64,000 nt of DNA from NCBI RefSeq assembly GCF_000731315.1, contig NZ_HG938353.1, positions 1,178,001-1,242,000 on the forward strand, in the 5' to 3' direction. This document shows positions 53,509 to 62,674 of the stretch, one piece after another. Under the pieces are notes generated by a model that saw only the letters and a program-made list of their open reading frames with translations, did no database searches and had not been told where the DNA came from. The stretch's first letter is position 1; the number at the start of each line of letters is the position of its first letter. Made by a program: the position numbers and the translations under genes. This DNA comes from Neorhizobium galegae bv. orientalis str. HAMBI 540 (GTDB lineage Bacteria > Pseudomonadota > Alphaproteobacteria > Rhizobiales > Rhizobiaceae).

Positions 53509-54786
53509 TTGAATGCGAGTGGCGTTTTGAGGGTGGATGTGAAGGCAGGCGCGGCGACGGCCGACGGCGGGGGCCGTCGACGGTTTTTCACGCGAATCGG
53601 TTGCGCGCTTTTCCTTTTGGTAGGCTTCGGCGCGACCCTCCCCTTGAGCTCCGCCGGTGCCGCGCCGCAGCCGCCGCTTCTCGCCTTCAGCGCGCGGGTC
53701 GCCGGTGACGAGGCGCGCACCCGGATCGTCATCGATTTCGAGAAGAAACCGGAATTCTCCGTCCATTACGTCGCCGCGCCTGAACGGGTGATCGTCGACC
53801 TGCCGGCCACGGCCTTCGGCTTCCCTGCTGAGGATCTGTCCGCGCGCGGCCTCTTCAAGGATATCCGCTACGGCACGATGGGTGAGTCGAGCGCTCGTAT
53901 CGTGCTGACTGCCAAGCGGCCGGTAAAACTGTCGATCGCCGAGGTTCAGTCGAACGACAACGGCAGCTACCGTCTGGTCCTGGATGCGGAAATGGCCTCC
54001 AAGGAGGTTTTCGCCGATCTGGTGAAAACCCAGAACTGGGCGACGTCGGCCGCCGCCACTCCGGACCCGCTGGCGATGGCCGAGAAGGACAATGTCTTCA
54101 CCGTTGCCGTCGATGCCGGGCATGGCGGGATCGATGCCGGCGCCACCGGGGCGGGCACCAAGACCCCTGAGAAGACCATCACGCTGGCGTTCGCCAAGAC
54201 TCTTGCCGAACGATTGAACAAGGTCGAGGGTATCAAGGCTTTCCTCACCCGCGACGACGATACGTTCCTGTCGCTCTCCGAGCGCGTGACGCTTGCCCGC
54301 CAGGGTCATGCCGATCTCTTCGTTTCGTTGCACGCCGATACGCTCGGCCAGAAGGATATCCGCGGCGCGACCGTCTATACGCTATCGGACAAGGCCTCCG
54401 ACCGCATGGCCGAAAACCTCGCCACCCGCGAAAACCTGTCCGACGAGCTTGCGGGCTATACCCTCCAGAGCGGGCCGCCTGAAGTCGCCGATATCCTGCT
54501 CGACCTCACCCGCCGCGAGACCCAGGCGTTTTCGATCGCGCTCGCCAGCAATGTCGTCGAATCCTTCGAGGGGCAGATCGGGCTCATCAACAATCCCCAC
54601 CGTTATGCCGGTTTCCAGGTGCTGCGCGCACCGGACATTCCGTCCGTGCTCCTCGAGCTCGGCTTTCTGTCCAATGCCGAAGATGAAAAGCTGCTTCTGG
54701 ATGAGTCGTGGCGCTCGAAGGTGATCGATCGCATGGTCGACGCGATCAGGCGCTATCGTGACCGGGCGATGGCAAATGGCGGCTGA
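53509..54786 (+). CDS. N-acetylmuramoyl-L-alanine amidase (AMIN plus Amidase_3)
   Basis: A 425-residue periplasmic cell-wall amidase that splits daughter cells, cutting peptide from glycan. A hydrophobic signal segment at about residues 28-50 is followed by an AMIN domain (residues 55-170, RVAGDEARTRIVIDF) and the zinc amidase domain: VAVDAGHGGIDAGATG with the first His, LFVSLHADT and VLLELGFLSNAEDE with the catalytic Glu. The start is uncertain: TTG at 53509 gives the full length, and nearby GTG or TTG codons are alternatives. mrcA follows 256 bases later. Confidence 0.9.
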   Translation: MNASGVLRVDVKAGAATADGGGRRRFFTRIGCALFLLVGFGATLPLSSAGAAPQPPLLAFSARVAGDEARTRIVIDFEKKPEFSVHYVAAPERVIVDLPATAFGFPAEDLSARGLFKDIRYGTMGESSARIVLTAKRPVKLSIAEVQSNDNGSYRLVLDAEMASKEVFADLVKTQNWATSAAATPDPLAMAEKDNVFTVAVDAGHGGIDAGATGAGTKTPEKTITLAFAKTLAERLNKVEGIKAFLTRDDDTFLSLSERVTLARQGHADLFVSLHADTLGQKDIRGATVYTLSDKASDRMAENLATRENLSDELAGYTLQSGPPEVADILLDLTRRETQAFSIALASNVVESFEGQIGLINNPHRYAGFQVLRAPDIPSVLLELGFLSNAEDEKLLLDESWRSKVIDRMVDAIRRYRDRAMANGG

Positions 54787-55042
54787 TTTTCCCCGATGCG
54801 CGTGGCGCGGGTGCCACAGGCGCCGGCGAATATGATGCAGGGGGAGGCCAGTCACCGGAAATTGCAGCTAAGAGCCCTATTTTACTCACATTCGGGCGAT
54901 TACTCGGTGGTTCCCGGACGCAATGGATGACGGACGATTGATCCTCTTCCGGCTTGCGCTGGTTCGATCACCGTGCAAAACGCCTCTAACCATGCGATGG
55001 TGTGTTTCACGCGCCGAATGAAAGCTGAACGGTAGCTCCAAT

Positions 55043-57514
55043 ATGGTAAGATTGATTGGTTATCTCTTTGGATTGGCCTGCGTCCTGTTTCTGGTCGTGG
55101 CTGCCGGCGTGGGTATCTACCTCACCGGGATGACCAAGGACCTGCCGAACTATGAAGTTCTTGCCTCCTACGAGCCGCCGGTCGCCACCCGCGTTCATGC
55201 CGGCAACGGCGCGCTGATGGCTGAATATGCCCGCGAACGGCGCCTGTTCCTGCCGATCCAGGCGGTGCCCGACCGCGTCAAGGCCGCTTTCCTGTCAGCT
55301 GAAGACAAGAATTTCTACAGCCATCCCGGCATCGACATCACGGGGCTTGGGCGCGCCGTCCTTTCGAACCTTCAGAACCTTGGTTCCGGCCGTCGCCCGG
55401 AAGGCGCCTCGACCATCACCCAGCAGGTGGCGAAGAACTTCCTTCTCACCGGCGACCAGACGATCGACCGCAAGGTCAAGGAAGCGATCCTCTCCTTCCG
55501 TATCGAGCAGACCTATTCCAAGGACAAGATCCTCGAACTCTACCTGAACGAGATCTTCTTCGGCCTCAACTCCTACGGCATCGCAGGTGCCGCGCTCACC
55601 TATTTCGACAAGTCGGTGACCGAACTGACGACGGCCGAGGCCGCCTATCTTGCGGCCCTTCCCAAGGGCCCGGCCAATTATCATCCCTTCCGCCGCGAAA
55701 AGGCGGCACTCGAGCGCCGCAACTGGGTCATCGACCGCATGGCCGAGAACGGCTACATCACGCAAGGCGATGCCGACGACGCCAAGAAGCAGCCGCTCGG
55801 CGTCAAGCAGCGCCGCACCGGCGCCCATGTCTTCGCATCGGATTATTTCTCCGAGGAAGTCCGCCGTCAGATCATCGACCGCTACGGTGACAAGGCGCTT
55901 TACGAGGGTGGGCTTTCGGTCCGCACCTCGCTCGACCCCGATCTTCAGGTCATCGCCCGCCGCGCCCTTCAGAACGGCCTCGTGGAATATGACGAGCGCC
56001 GCGGCTTTCATGGCCCGGTAGCGCAGATCGCCACGACCGGCGCCCCTGGAACCTGGGATTGGGGCCCGGAACTCGCCAAGCAGAAGTCGCTTGCGGACGT
56101 GCCGGAATGGAAGCTGGCGGTCGTGACCGAAGTATCGGCAAAGTCAGCCACGATCGGCCTGCAGCCGTCGGCTGACGCGGCCGGCAAGGTCGATGCGGCT
56201 CGCGAGACGGGCACGATCAACGGCGACGACATGAAGTGGGCCTACCGGGATTCGACCAATACCCGCAAGCCGGCGAAATCGCCGGACGGCGTTCTGAAGC
56301 CCGGCGATGTCGTCTACGTGGAACCGATCAATCCGCAGGCCAAGACCTATCGGCTGCGCCAGCCACCAAAAGTCCAGGGCGGTTTCGTCGCCATGGACCC
56401 GAATACGGGACGCGTTCTCGCCATGGCGGGCGGCTTCTCCTATTCGCAGTCCGAATTCAACCGCGCCACCCAGGCGATGCGCCAGCCGGGTTCGTCGTTC
56501 AAGCCGTTCGTCTATTCGGCAGCCCTCGATAACGGTTATACGCCGGCCTCGGTCATCCTCGACGCCCCGATCGAGATCGTCTCCGGCGGCCAGGTCTGGA
56601 AGCCGGAGAACTACGGCGGCGAGGCCGGCGGCCCGTCGACGCTGCGCACCGGCATCGAAAAATCCCGCAACCAGATGACCGTGCGCCTGGCACAGGACAT
56701 GGGCATGGAACTTGTTGCCGAATATGCCGAGCGTTTCGGCATCTACGACAAGATGCTGCCGGTGCTTGCCATGTCGCTCGGTTCCGGCGAGACGACGGTG
56801 ATGCGCATGGTCTCGGCCTACGCCGTTATCGCCAACGGTGGCAAGCAGATCAAGCCGACCGTCATCGACCGCATCCAGGACCGCTACGGCAAGACGATCT
56901 TCCGGCACGAGGAGCGCGCCTGCGACGGCTGCAACTCCAACGACTGGGCCCATCAGGAAGAACCGAGTATCGTCGATAACCGCGAGCAGGTTCTCGACCC
57001 GATGACTGCTTATCAGATCACCTCGATGATGCAGGGCGTGGTGCTGCGCGGCACGGCCGCCGGCAAGATTCCGGTCAAGGACCGCGACGTCGCCGGCAAG
57101 ACCGGCACCACCAATGATGAAAAGGATGCCTGGTTCGTCGGCTTCACGCCGAACCTGGTCGCCGGCCTTTATATCGGCTTCGATACGCCAACGCCGCTCG
57201 GCCGTGCCGGCACCGGCGGTGGTCTCGCCGCGCCTATTTTTGGCGAGTTCCTCGCCCAGGCCGCCAAGCTGACGCCTGCCGAAAAATTCCACGTGCCGGA
57301 CGGCATGCAGCTCGTCGCCGTCAATCGCAAGACCGGTATGGCGGCCATGGAAGGCCAACCTGACACGATCGTCGAAGCCTTCAAGCCCGGCACCGGCCCT
57401 GCCGACGTCTTCCAGGTCATCGGCGACGGCGAATACATGACCCAGGATCAGATCTTCACCAATTCGCCCCAGGCGCAGCAGGCTGTCACCTCGGGCATGC
57501 CGGGTCTGTTCTGA
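55043..57514 (+). CDS. mrcA: Penicillin-binding protein 1A
   Basis: An 823-residue bifunctional peptidoglycan synthase. One N-terminal membrane helix (residues 3-27) anchors it. The transglycosylase domain has AEDKNFYSHPGIDITG with the catalytic Glu, and ITQQVAKNFLLT; the transpeptidase domain has SSFKPF (SxxK serine), KSRNQM (SxN) and KTGTTNDEKDAWFVGF (KTG). An OB-like insert sits between them, typical of PBP1A. Follows the amidase gene and precedes prfB. Confidence 0.94.
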   Translation: MVRLIGYLFGLACVLFLVVAAGVGIYLTGMTKDLPNYEVLASYEPPVATRVHAGNGALMAEYARERRLFLPIQAVPDRVKAAFLSAEDKNFYSHPGIDITGLGRAVLSNLQNLGSGRRPEGASTITQQVAKNFLLTGDQTIDRKVKEAILSFRIEQTYSKDKILELYLNEIFFGLNSYGIAGAALTYFDKSVTELTTAEAAYLAALPKGPANYHPFRREKAALERRNWVIDRMAENGYITQGDADDAKKQPLGVKQRRTGAHVFASDYFSEEVRRQIIDRYGDKALYEGGLSVRTSLDPDLQVIARRALQNGLVEYDERRGFHGPVAQIATTGAPGTWDWGPELAKQKSLADVPEWKLAVVTEVSAKSATIGLQPSADAAGKVDAARETGTINGDDMKWAYRDSTNTRKPAKSPDGVLKPGDVVYVEPINPQAKTYRLRQPPKVQGGFVAMDPNTGRVLAMAGGFSYSQSEFNRATQAMRQPGSSFKPFVYSAALDNGYTPASVILDAPIEIVSGGQVWKPENYGGEAGGPSTLRTGIEKSRNQMTVRLAQDMGMELVAEYAERFGIYDKMLPVLAMSLGSGETTVMRMVSAYAVIANGGKQIKPTVIDRIQDRYGKTIFRHEERACDGCNSNDWAHQEEPSIVDNREQVLDPMTAYQITSMMQGVVLRGTAAGKIPVKDRDVAGKTGTTNDEKDAWFVGFTPNLVAGLYIGFDTPTPLGRAGTGGGLAAPIFGEFLAQAAKLTPAEKFHVPDGMQLVAVNRKTGMAAMEGQPDTIVEAFKPGTGPADVFQVIGDGEYMTQDQIFTNSPQAQQAVTSGMPGLF

Positions 57515-57626
57515 TCGCTATCCGAAGCGGCAGCCTTGTCGGCAGGCCCGGGCTTTACATCCGGGCTGGCTGCAACTATGTCCACGGCACTTAAAACCCC
57601 AACACAAAGAGCGAAGAACAAGCGCC

Positions 57627-58758
57627 ATGCGTGCGGAAATCATCAATGTAGTCGACGAAATCAAGCAGGCCATAAGCCTGCTGAGGAGGCATCTTTGACT
57701 GGGATCAGGCGGTAAGACGACTGGACTGGTTGAATAACAAGTCAGAGGATCCCAACCTCTGGAACGATGCTGCGGAAGCGCAGAAGCTGATGCGCGAACG
57801 CCAGCAGCTCGATGACGGCATCAATGGCGTCAAGGCCATGGAGAGCCAACTCAACGACAATATCGAGCTCATCGAACTCGGCGAGGAAGAGGGCGACGAA
57901 GCGATCGTCAAGGAAGCCGAGGAGGCGTTGAAGGCGCTGATGGCGGAATCCGGCCGGCGCCAGGTCGAGGCCATGTTGTCGGGCGAAGCGGATGGCAACG
58001 ACACCTATGTCGAAGTCCATTCCGGCGCCGGCGGCACGGAAAGCCAGGATTGGGCGAACATGCTTCTGCGCATGTACACCCGCTGGGCCGAACGCCAGCG
58101 TTTCAAGGTCGAGCTTCTGGAAGTGCATGACGGCGAAGAAGCCGGTATCAAGTCGGCGACCATTCTCGTCAAGGGCCACAATGCCTATGGCTGGCTGAAG
58201 ACCGAATCGGGCGTCCATCGCCTGGTCCGCATTTCGCCTTATGACAGCAACGCCCGCCGCCACACCTCGTTCTCGTCCATCTGGGTCTATCCGGTCATCG
58301 ACGACTCGATCAACATCGAGATCAACGAGAGCGATTGCCGCATCGACACCTATCGTTCGTCGGGCGCCGGCGGCCAGCACGTCAACACCACCGACTCGGC
58401 GGTGCGCATCACCCACATCCCGTCGGGCATCGTGGTGCAGTGCCAGCAGGAACGCTCGCAGCACAAGAACAAGGCCAAGGCCTGGGACATGCTGCGTGCG
58501 CGGCTCTACGAAGCGGAATTGAAGAAGCGCGAGGACGCGGCGAACGCCGAGGCTGCTTCCAAGTCCGATATCGGCTGGGGCCACCAGATCCGCTCCTATG
58601 TTCTGCAGCCCTACCAGATGGTCAAGGACCTGCGCACAGGCGTGACCAGCACCGCTCCGGACGACGTGCTGGACGGAGATATCAATCCGTTCATGGAAGC
58701 TGCCTTGGCGCACCGCATCAGCGGCAAGCCGGATGTGGATGTCGCCGACGTCGACTGA
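57627..58758 (+). CDS. prfB: Peptide chain release factor 2 (programmed +1 frameshift)
   Basis: RF2 releases proteins at UGA and UAA codons. The first 23 codons (57627-57695, [14 protein letters not shown] start) end at CTT TGA C, where ribosomes slip +1 and continue at 57697 to 58758, giving 376 residues. An internal AGGAGG at 57684-57689, three bases before the CTT, is placed as the E. coli AGGGGG stimulator. After the shift the frame reads [18 protein letters not shown]. The catalytic GGQ is at about residues 248-250 (GAGGQHVN). RF2 thereby limits its own synthesis by recognising the UGA. A terminator follows at 58783. Confidence 0.95.
57684..57699 (+). promoter_or_regulatory. prfB frameshift site
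   Basis: AGGAGG, CAT, CTT, TGA, C: an internal ribosome-binding-like site, a three-base spacer, the slippery leucine codon, the in-frame stop and the following C. This is the complete set of signals of the bacterial RF2 frameshift. Confidence 0.93.
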
Positions 58759-58782
58759 CGATCCATGCAAGAATCACGAACG

Positions 58783-58819
58783 AAAGCGGCCGAACCTTGC
58801 AAGGTCCGGCCGCTTTTTT
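58783..58819 (+). terminator. Rho-independent terminator of prfB
   Basis: AAAGCGGCCG and CGGCCGCTTT pair, extended by ACC/GGT after a bulge, and the stem ends in TTTTTT on plus. It lies 25 bases past the prfB stop, facing the convergent transporter gene. Confidence 0.88.
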
Positions 58820-58837
58820 GTTGGGCGAAAGTGAGGT

Positions 58838-60043
58838 TTATTCCGCCGCGGCCGTCATGGCGCCTTGGCGGCTGCGCAGCACGACAAGCGACAGCAGGAA
58901 GACGACGACCGAGCACAGCGCGATGACCGTGACCATCGGCAGCGAAGTTCCGTCGACGAACATGCCGCCGAGGCCGATCACGACCGCCGAGGTCACGAAC
59001 TGGATCGTGCCCATCATCGCCGACGCCGTGCCGGCGATCCGGCCGTGATGTTCGAGCGCCAGCACCGCCGCCGTCGGGATGATCAGGCCGAGGAAGCCAT
59101 AGCCGCCGAACAGGAAGGCCGCCATCACATCGAGACGGTCGATGCCGAGCGAGGTGATGAGTGCCAGAAGAACCATCATCGTCGAATAGCCGAATACCGC
59201 GCTGCGGATCACTTTGCGGAGCCCGATCTTGCGGGAGAGCCAGCCGTTCAGCTGCGACATGCCGATGAAGGCGACCGCATTGCACGAGAAGACGATGCTA
59301 TAGAAGGTCGGCGACAGGCCGTAGTGCTCGATCAGCACGAAGGACGAGTTTGCCACATAGATCATGTAGCTCGACATGCCGAAGGAGGCGATCAGCACCA
59401 GCCCGAGATAGTAGGGATCCCGCAGCAGCGTGCCATAGGAGTTGAGCGCGCCGGCGAGGCTGCTTTCGCTGCGCGCAGCCGGCAGGCGGGTTTCCTCAAG
59501 GAAGAACACCGCAACGACGGCGCCGACCGCACCGGCGCCGACCATGACCCAGAAGATCAGCCGCCAGTCGCCGAACACGGTGACGATGCTGCCGGCAAGC
59601 GGGGCGAGGATCGGCGAGACGCTGAACACCAGCATCAGCCGCGACATCAGCTCGGCTGCGGCCGGACCGGTATGGAGGTCGCGGACGATGGCGCGGGAGA
59701 TGACCACGCCGGCGCAGGCGCCCATGCCCTGCAGGAACCGGAAGGCGATCAGCCACTCGATCGACGGTGACAGCGCGCAGCCGATCGCGCCGATGGCATA
59801 AAGCGCGAGGCCGACATAGAGCGGCCGCTTGCGGCCGAACATGTCGGAGAGCGGGCCGTAGGCGATCTGCGACACCGCCATGGCGGCGAAGAAGGAGATC
59901 AGGCTCGCCTGTACCTCATGGCTGTTGGCATTGAGGCTGGCGCGGATGGTCGGCAACGCCGGGAGATACATGTCGAGGGCGAAAAGCCCGATAGCCGAGA
60001 GCAGCCCTAGCGACAGGGCATGCGAAGGAGCTCTGCTTTGCAT
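58838..60043 (-). CDS. Bcr/CflA-type multidrug efflux MFS transporter
   Basis: A 401-residue transporter with about 12 helices. The start LSLGLLSAIGLFALDMYLPALPTI, motif A as GPLSDMFGRKRPLYVGL and motif C region RFLQGMGACAGVVISRAIVRDL fit the Bcr/CflA group that exports drugs such as bicyclomycin or chloramphenicol. I start at the ATG at 60043; the frame open to 60193 crosses the promoter. Divergent from a TetR gene with a palindrome in between, so likely repressed by it and induced by its substrate. Confidence 0.87.
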   Translation of the reverse strand: MQSRAPSHALSLGLLSAIGLFALDMYLPALPTIRASLNANSHEVQASLISFFAAMAVSQIAYGPLSDMFGRKRPLYVGLALYAIGAIGCALSPSIEWLIAFRFLQGMGACAGVVISRAIVRDLHTGPAAAELMSRLMLVFSVSPILAPLAGSIVTVFGDWRLIFWVMVGAGAVGAVVAVFFLEETRLPAARSESSLAGALNSYGTLLRDPYYLGLVLIASFGMSSYMIYVANSSFVLIEHYGLSPTFYSIVFSCNAVAFIGMSQLNGWLSRKIGLRKVIRSAVFGYSTMMVLLALITSLGIDRLDVMAAFLFGGYGFLGLIIPTAAVLALEHHGRIAGTASAMMGTIQFVTSAVVIGLGGMFVDGTSLPMVTVIALCSVVVFLLSLVVLRSRQGAMTAAAE

Positions 60044-60167
60044 TTGGAAAAAACCTTTCCCGTCACCACATCTGCCGTGGTAACGGCAGGCGAGGACGAT
60101 TATGGGAGATGAATATGAGAGCCGGCCAGATACGGGAGAATGGGTCTGAACAATCATGTAAATTATT

Positions 60168-60185
60168 TTGGACACAATTGTCCAA
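60168..60185. promoter_or_regulatory. Likely TetR operator between exporter and regulator
   Basis: TTGGACACAATTGTCCAA: perfect six-base arms TTGGAC and GTCCAA around ACAATT. It lies 28 bases before the TetR start and about 125 bases from the exporter start, and its left arm could double as a -35 box. A regulator bound here could control both genes. Confidence 0.6.
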
Positions 60186-60212
60186 TCCGTCAAGCCCCGC
60201 TATAGTGATGTC

Positions 60213-60869
60213 ATGAAAAATTCGTCTGCCGAACTTCCGCGCGATTACGACACCTGGCCTCCGGCGCAGAACAAGCGCCAGGCGATCCTCAATGCGGCAG
60301 CCGATGTTTTCGCCCAGGAAGGCTTTGGCGGCGCCAGCATTGATGCGATCGCGGCCAGGGCGGGGGTATCGCGCCAGACGATCTACAATCAACTGGGCGA
60401 CAAGGATAACCTTTTCAAGGTCGTCGTCGCTGAAATCACCGACCGCTCCAGCGCCGGTTTCTTTCGCGTGCTCGATACTTTCCCCGTGGCGCCGCAGGAC
60501 ATCGAGACGGAGCTGACGCAATTTTCGGCCCAGCTCCTGCGCAAGGCGATCTGCGACCCGAACGGTCGCTGGCTACGCAAGGTGGTCGAGACCGAAGGCG
60601 CCCGCTTTCCCGAGCTTTTCGAGACCTGGAAGGAATACGGGCCGGGCAAGAAATATCCGGCCATCGCAGCCCGCCTGGCGCAGCTCGCCCATGGCGGTTA
60701 TCTCGACCTCGACGATCCGGCGCTCGCCGCTCGCCAGTATATGGCGCTTCTCGCGACCGACCTTCGCTACGACCAGCAGATCGGCCGCCAGACGCCTGAA
60801 TCGGAAATCGACCAGATGGCGGCAAACGCCACCCGCACTTTTTTGCGTGCCTTTTCCCCGAAACGCTGA
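60213..60869 (+). CDS. TetR family transcriptional regulator
   Basis: A 218-residue repressor. The HTH region (about residues 22-70) is KRQAILNAAADVFAQEGFGG, then GVSRQTIYNQLGDKDNLFKVV. A C-terminal domain of the AcrR/YbiH-like or TetR_C type follows (QYMALLATDLRYDQQIG). The ATG at 60213 is favoured as the longer frame crosses the palindrome. It probably controls the divergent exporter and itself. Confidence 0.85.
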   Translation: MKNSSAELPRDYDTWPPAQNKRQAILNAAADVFAQEGFGGASIDAIAARAGVSRQTIYNQLGDKDNLFKVVVAEITDRSSAGFFRVLDTFPVAPQDIETELTQFSAQLLRKAICDPNGRWLRKVVETEGARFPELFETWKEYGPGKKYPAIAARLAQLAHGGYLDLDDPALAARQYMALLATDLRYDQQIGRQTPESEIDQMAANATRTFLRAFSPKR

Positions 60870-60916
60870 GCTTCACGCGAGGGCAATAGGTTCCATCCGC
60901 GTGAGCTGACGCTGAG

Positions 60917-61690
60917 TCAGTTGTTGAACTGTTCGGCGAGAATCCGGTCGGACCAGGAATGGTTCGGATCGGAGAGGATACGCGCGGTGATTTCCGTCGA
61001 TTGCGCCACCCGCACCTTCAGCACCGACTTCACCTCGGTATTGTCGGCAACCGCGTTGACCGGCCGCTTGTCCGGCTCGAGGATGTGGATGTCGACGCAG
61101 ACGTGGTTCGGCAGCAGCGCCCCGCGCCAGCGCCGCGGTCGGAAGGCCGAGACCGGCGTCATGGCGAGCAACGGCGCTTCCAGCGGCAGGATCGGCCCAT
61201 GTGCCGAGAGATTGTAAGCGGTTGAACCGGCGGGCGTCGCGATCATCAGCCCGTCGCAGATCAGTTCCTCCAGCCGCACATGGCCGTCGATCTCCACCCT
61301 GAGCTTGGCCGCCTGATAGGATTGCCGGAAAAGATAGACCTCGTTGATGGCGAGTGCCACGGATGTCGAACCGTCCTCGTTTTCCGTCGTCATCTTCAGC
61401 GGGTGAAACTCGTTCTCCACCGATTCGGCCACCCGCTCGTGGAGTTTCTGGGCGCGATAATCGTTCATCAGGAAGCCGACCGAGCCACAGTTCATTCCAT
61501 AGACGCTTTTGCCCGTATTGATCGTGTCGTGCAGCGTCTGCAGCATGAAACCGTCGCCTCCGAGCGCGATGATCACGTCGGCTTCCTCGGTCGGCACATT
61601 GCCATAGAGCCGTACGAGTTCTTCCAGCGCGGATTGTGCTTCCGGGGCTGTCGAGGCGATGATGGAGAGCTTGTTCGTCTCAGACGACAT
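60917..61690 (-). CDS. nadK: NAD kinase
   Basis: A 257-residue enzyme that phosphorylates NAD to NADP. The GGDG motif is at residues 44-47 (IIALGGDGFML), followed by MNCGSVGFLMN, the NEVYLFR block and GSTAYNLSAHGPILP. It is the short bacterial form. The ATG at 61690 fits the family start. Convergent with the TetR gene, 47 bases apart. Confidence 0.93.
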   Translation of the reverse strand: MSSETNKLSIIASTAPEAQSALEELVRLYGNVPTEEADVIIALGGDGFMLQTLHDTINTGKSVYGMNCGSVGFLMNDYRAQKLHERVAESVENEFHPLKMTTENEDGSTSVALAINEVYLFRQSYQAAKLRVEIDGHVRLEELICDGLMIATPAGSTAYNLSAHGPILPLEAPLLAMTPVSAFRPRRWRGALLPNHVCVDIHILEPDKRPVNAVADNTEVKSVLKVRVAQSTEITARILSDPNHSWSDRILAEQFNN

Positions 61691-61941
61691 GAACGGGCCT
61701 TTGAGGGTGCCGCCGCCCGACGGGGCGCGCAAGGGACGCTGTAAACAGGTGAGCTAACACGATCCTGTGACAGGACCATGCCGGCGGGACGGCACTCAGT
61801 ACAGTAAAAACAGGCTTTTGAACAAGCGCCTTGCGCCATCGCCCGTGCGTGAAACAACGCAACTCGAATGCACGGTGTGTGATGTTGCAGCGATTTTCTC
61901 TTTACAGGAGGAGAAAATCTGGTAACTCCCCACTCGAAAGT

Positions 61942-62017
<76 letters not shown>

Positions 62018-62231
62018 TTCCTTTCCTGGCAATTCGAGGTCAATTTCTCTTCATCGAGGTCGCCGTGGCGTCTGCGGCGGACCTGGCCGACGCCTGCGGC
62101 AGCGCCGGTTTTTTTGCCCCGCCACCGTCCGCAAACCTGAGAGGTCTGCGTAGAACGTCGGAAACCTTATGCGATCGGCAGGGTTAGGCGGCTGTAGGGC
62201 ATGTTTGGAAAGTCCCACGAGAGGAAACCCA

Positions 62232-62627
62232 ATGTTTGTAAAGATACTCACCGTTGGCGCACTGTCGCTTGGTCTCGCCACTGCCGCGGTCGCCCAGTCG
62301 GGCTCAGGAACCGGATCAGGATCCGGCGCTTCTGGCTCAGGTTCTGCAGGAACCGGCGGATCCGTTTCCGGTTCGGGCGCCAGTGGCTCCGGCTCCGGCA
62401 CGCTCAACGGCACTACCACGGCTCCGCTGAATGGCGCCGGGTCAGGCGCGCTTGATTCCAATACGACAGGCAGCACGATCGGCAATTCCGGCGGCTCCAA
62501 ATGCGCGCCCAACAACCTGCCACAGGGTTCCGGTTCCGCTACGACCAACAATCTGCCGCAAGGTTCCGGCTCCGCAACGCCCAATGCGGACGGAACTCTC
62601 GCGCCTGGGCAGGCACAAAACTGCTGA
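62232..62627 (+). CDS. Gly/Ser-rich secreted protein of unknown function
   Basis: A 131-residue protein with a signal peptide (ILTVGALSLGLATAAVAQ) and a mature part made largely of Gly, Ser, Thr and Ala. It carries an exact internal repeat, NNLPQGSGSAT, twice near the end, and two cysteines (SKCAPNN and a final QNC) that could pair. The composition suggests a disordered or surface protein. GAGGAAACCC lies before the ATG. I do not recognise a family. Confidence 0.68.
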   Translation: MFVKILTVGALSLGLATAAVAQSGSGTGSGSGASGSGSAGTGGSVSGSGASGSGSGTLNGTTTAPLNGAGSGALDSNTTGSTIGNSGGSKCAPNNLPQGSGSATTNNLPQGSGSATPNADGTLAPGQAQNC

Positions 62628-62640
62628 TCGAGACCTATGT

Positions 62641-62673
62641 GCGGCAAGCGGAAGGCCTTCTTCTGCTTGCCGC
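62641..62673. terminator. Two-way hairpin between convergent genes
   Basis: GCGGCAAGC (62641-62649) and GCTTGCCGC (62665-62673) pair perfectly, with inner GAAG/CTTC. It lies between the secreted protein gene and the transglycosylase gene that end toward each other. T-runs are poor on both sides, so termination is likely but not certain. Confidence 0.55.
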
Positions 62674-62674
62674 T

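Noticed and set aside
61765..61777. TCCTGT/ACAGGA inverted repeat upstream of nadK as an operator
   Set aside because: Short arms, no T-run or regulator nearby; such repeats are common by chance.
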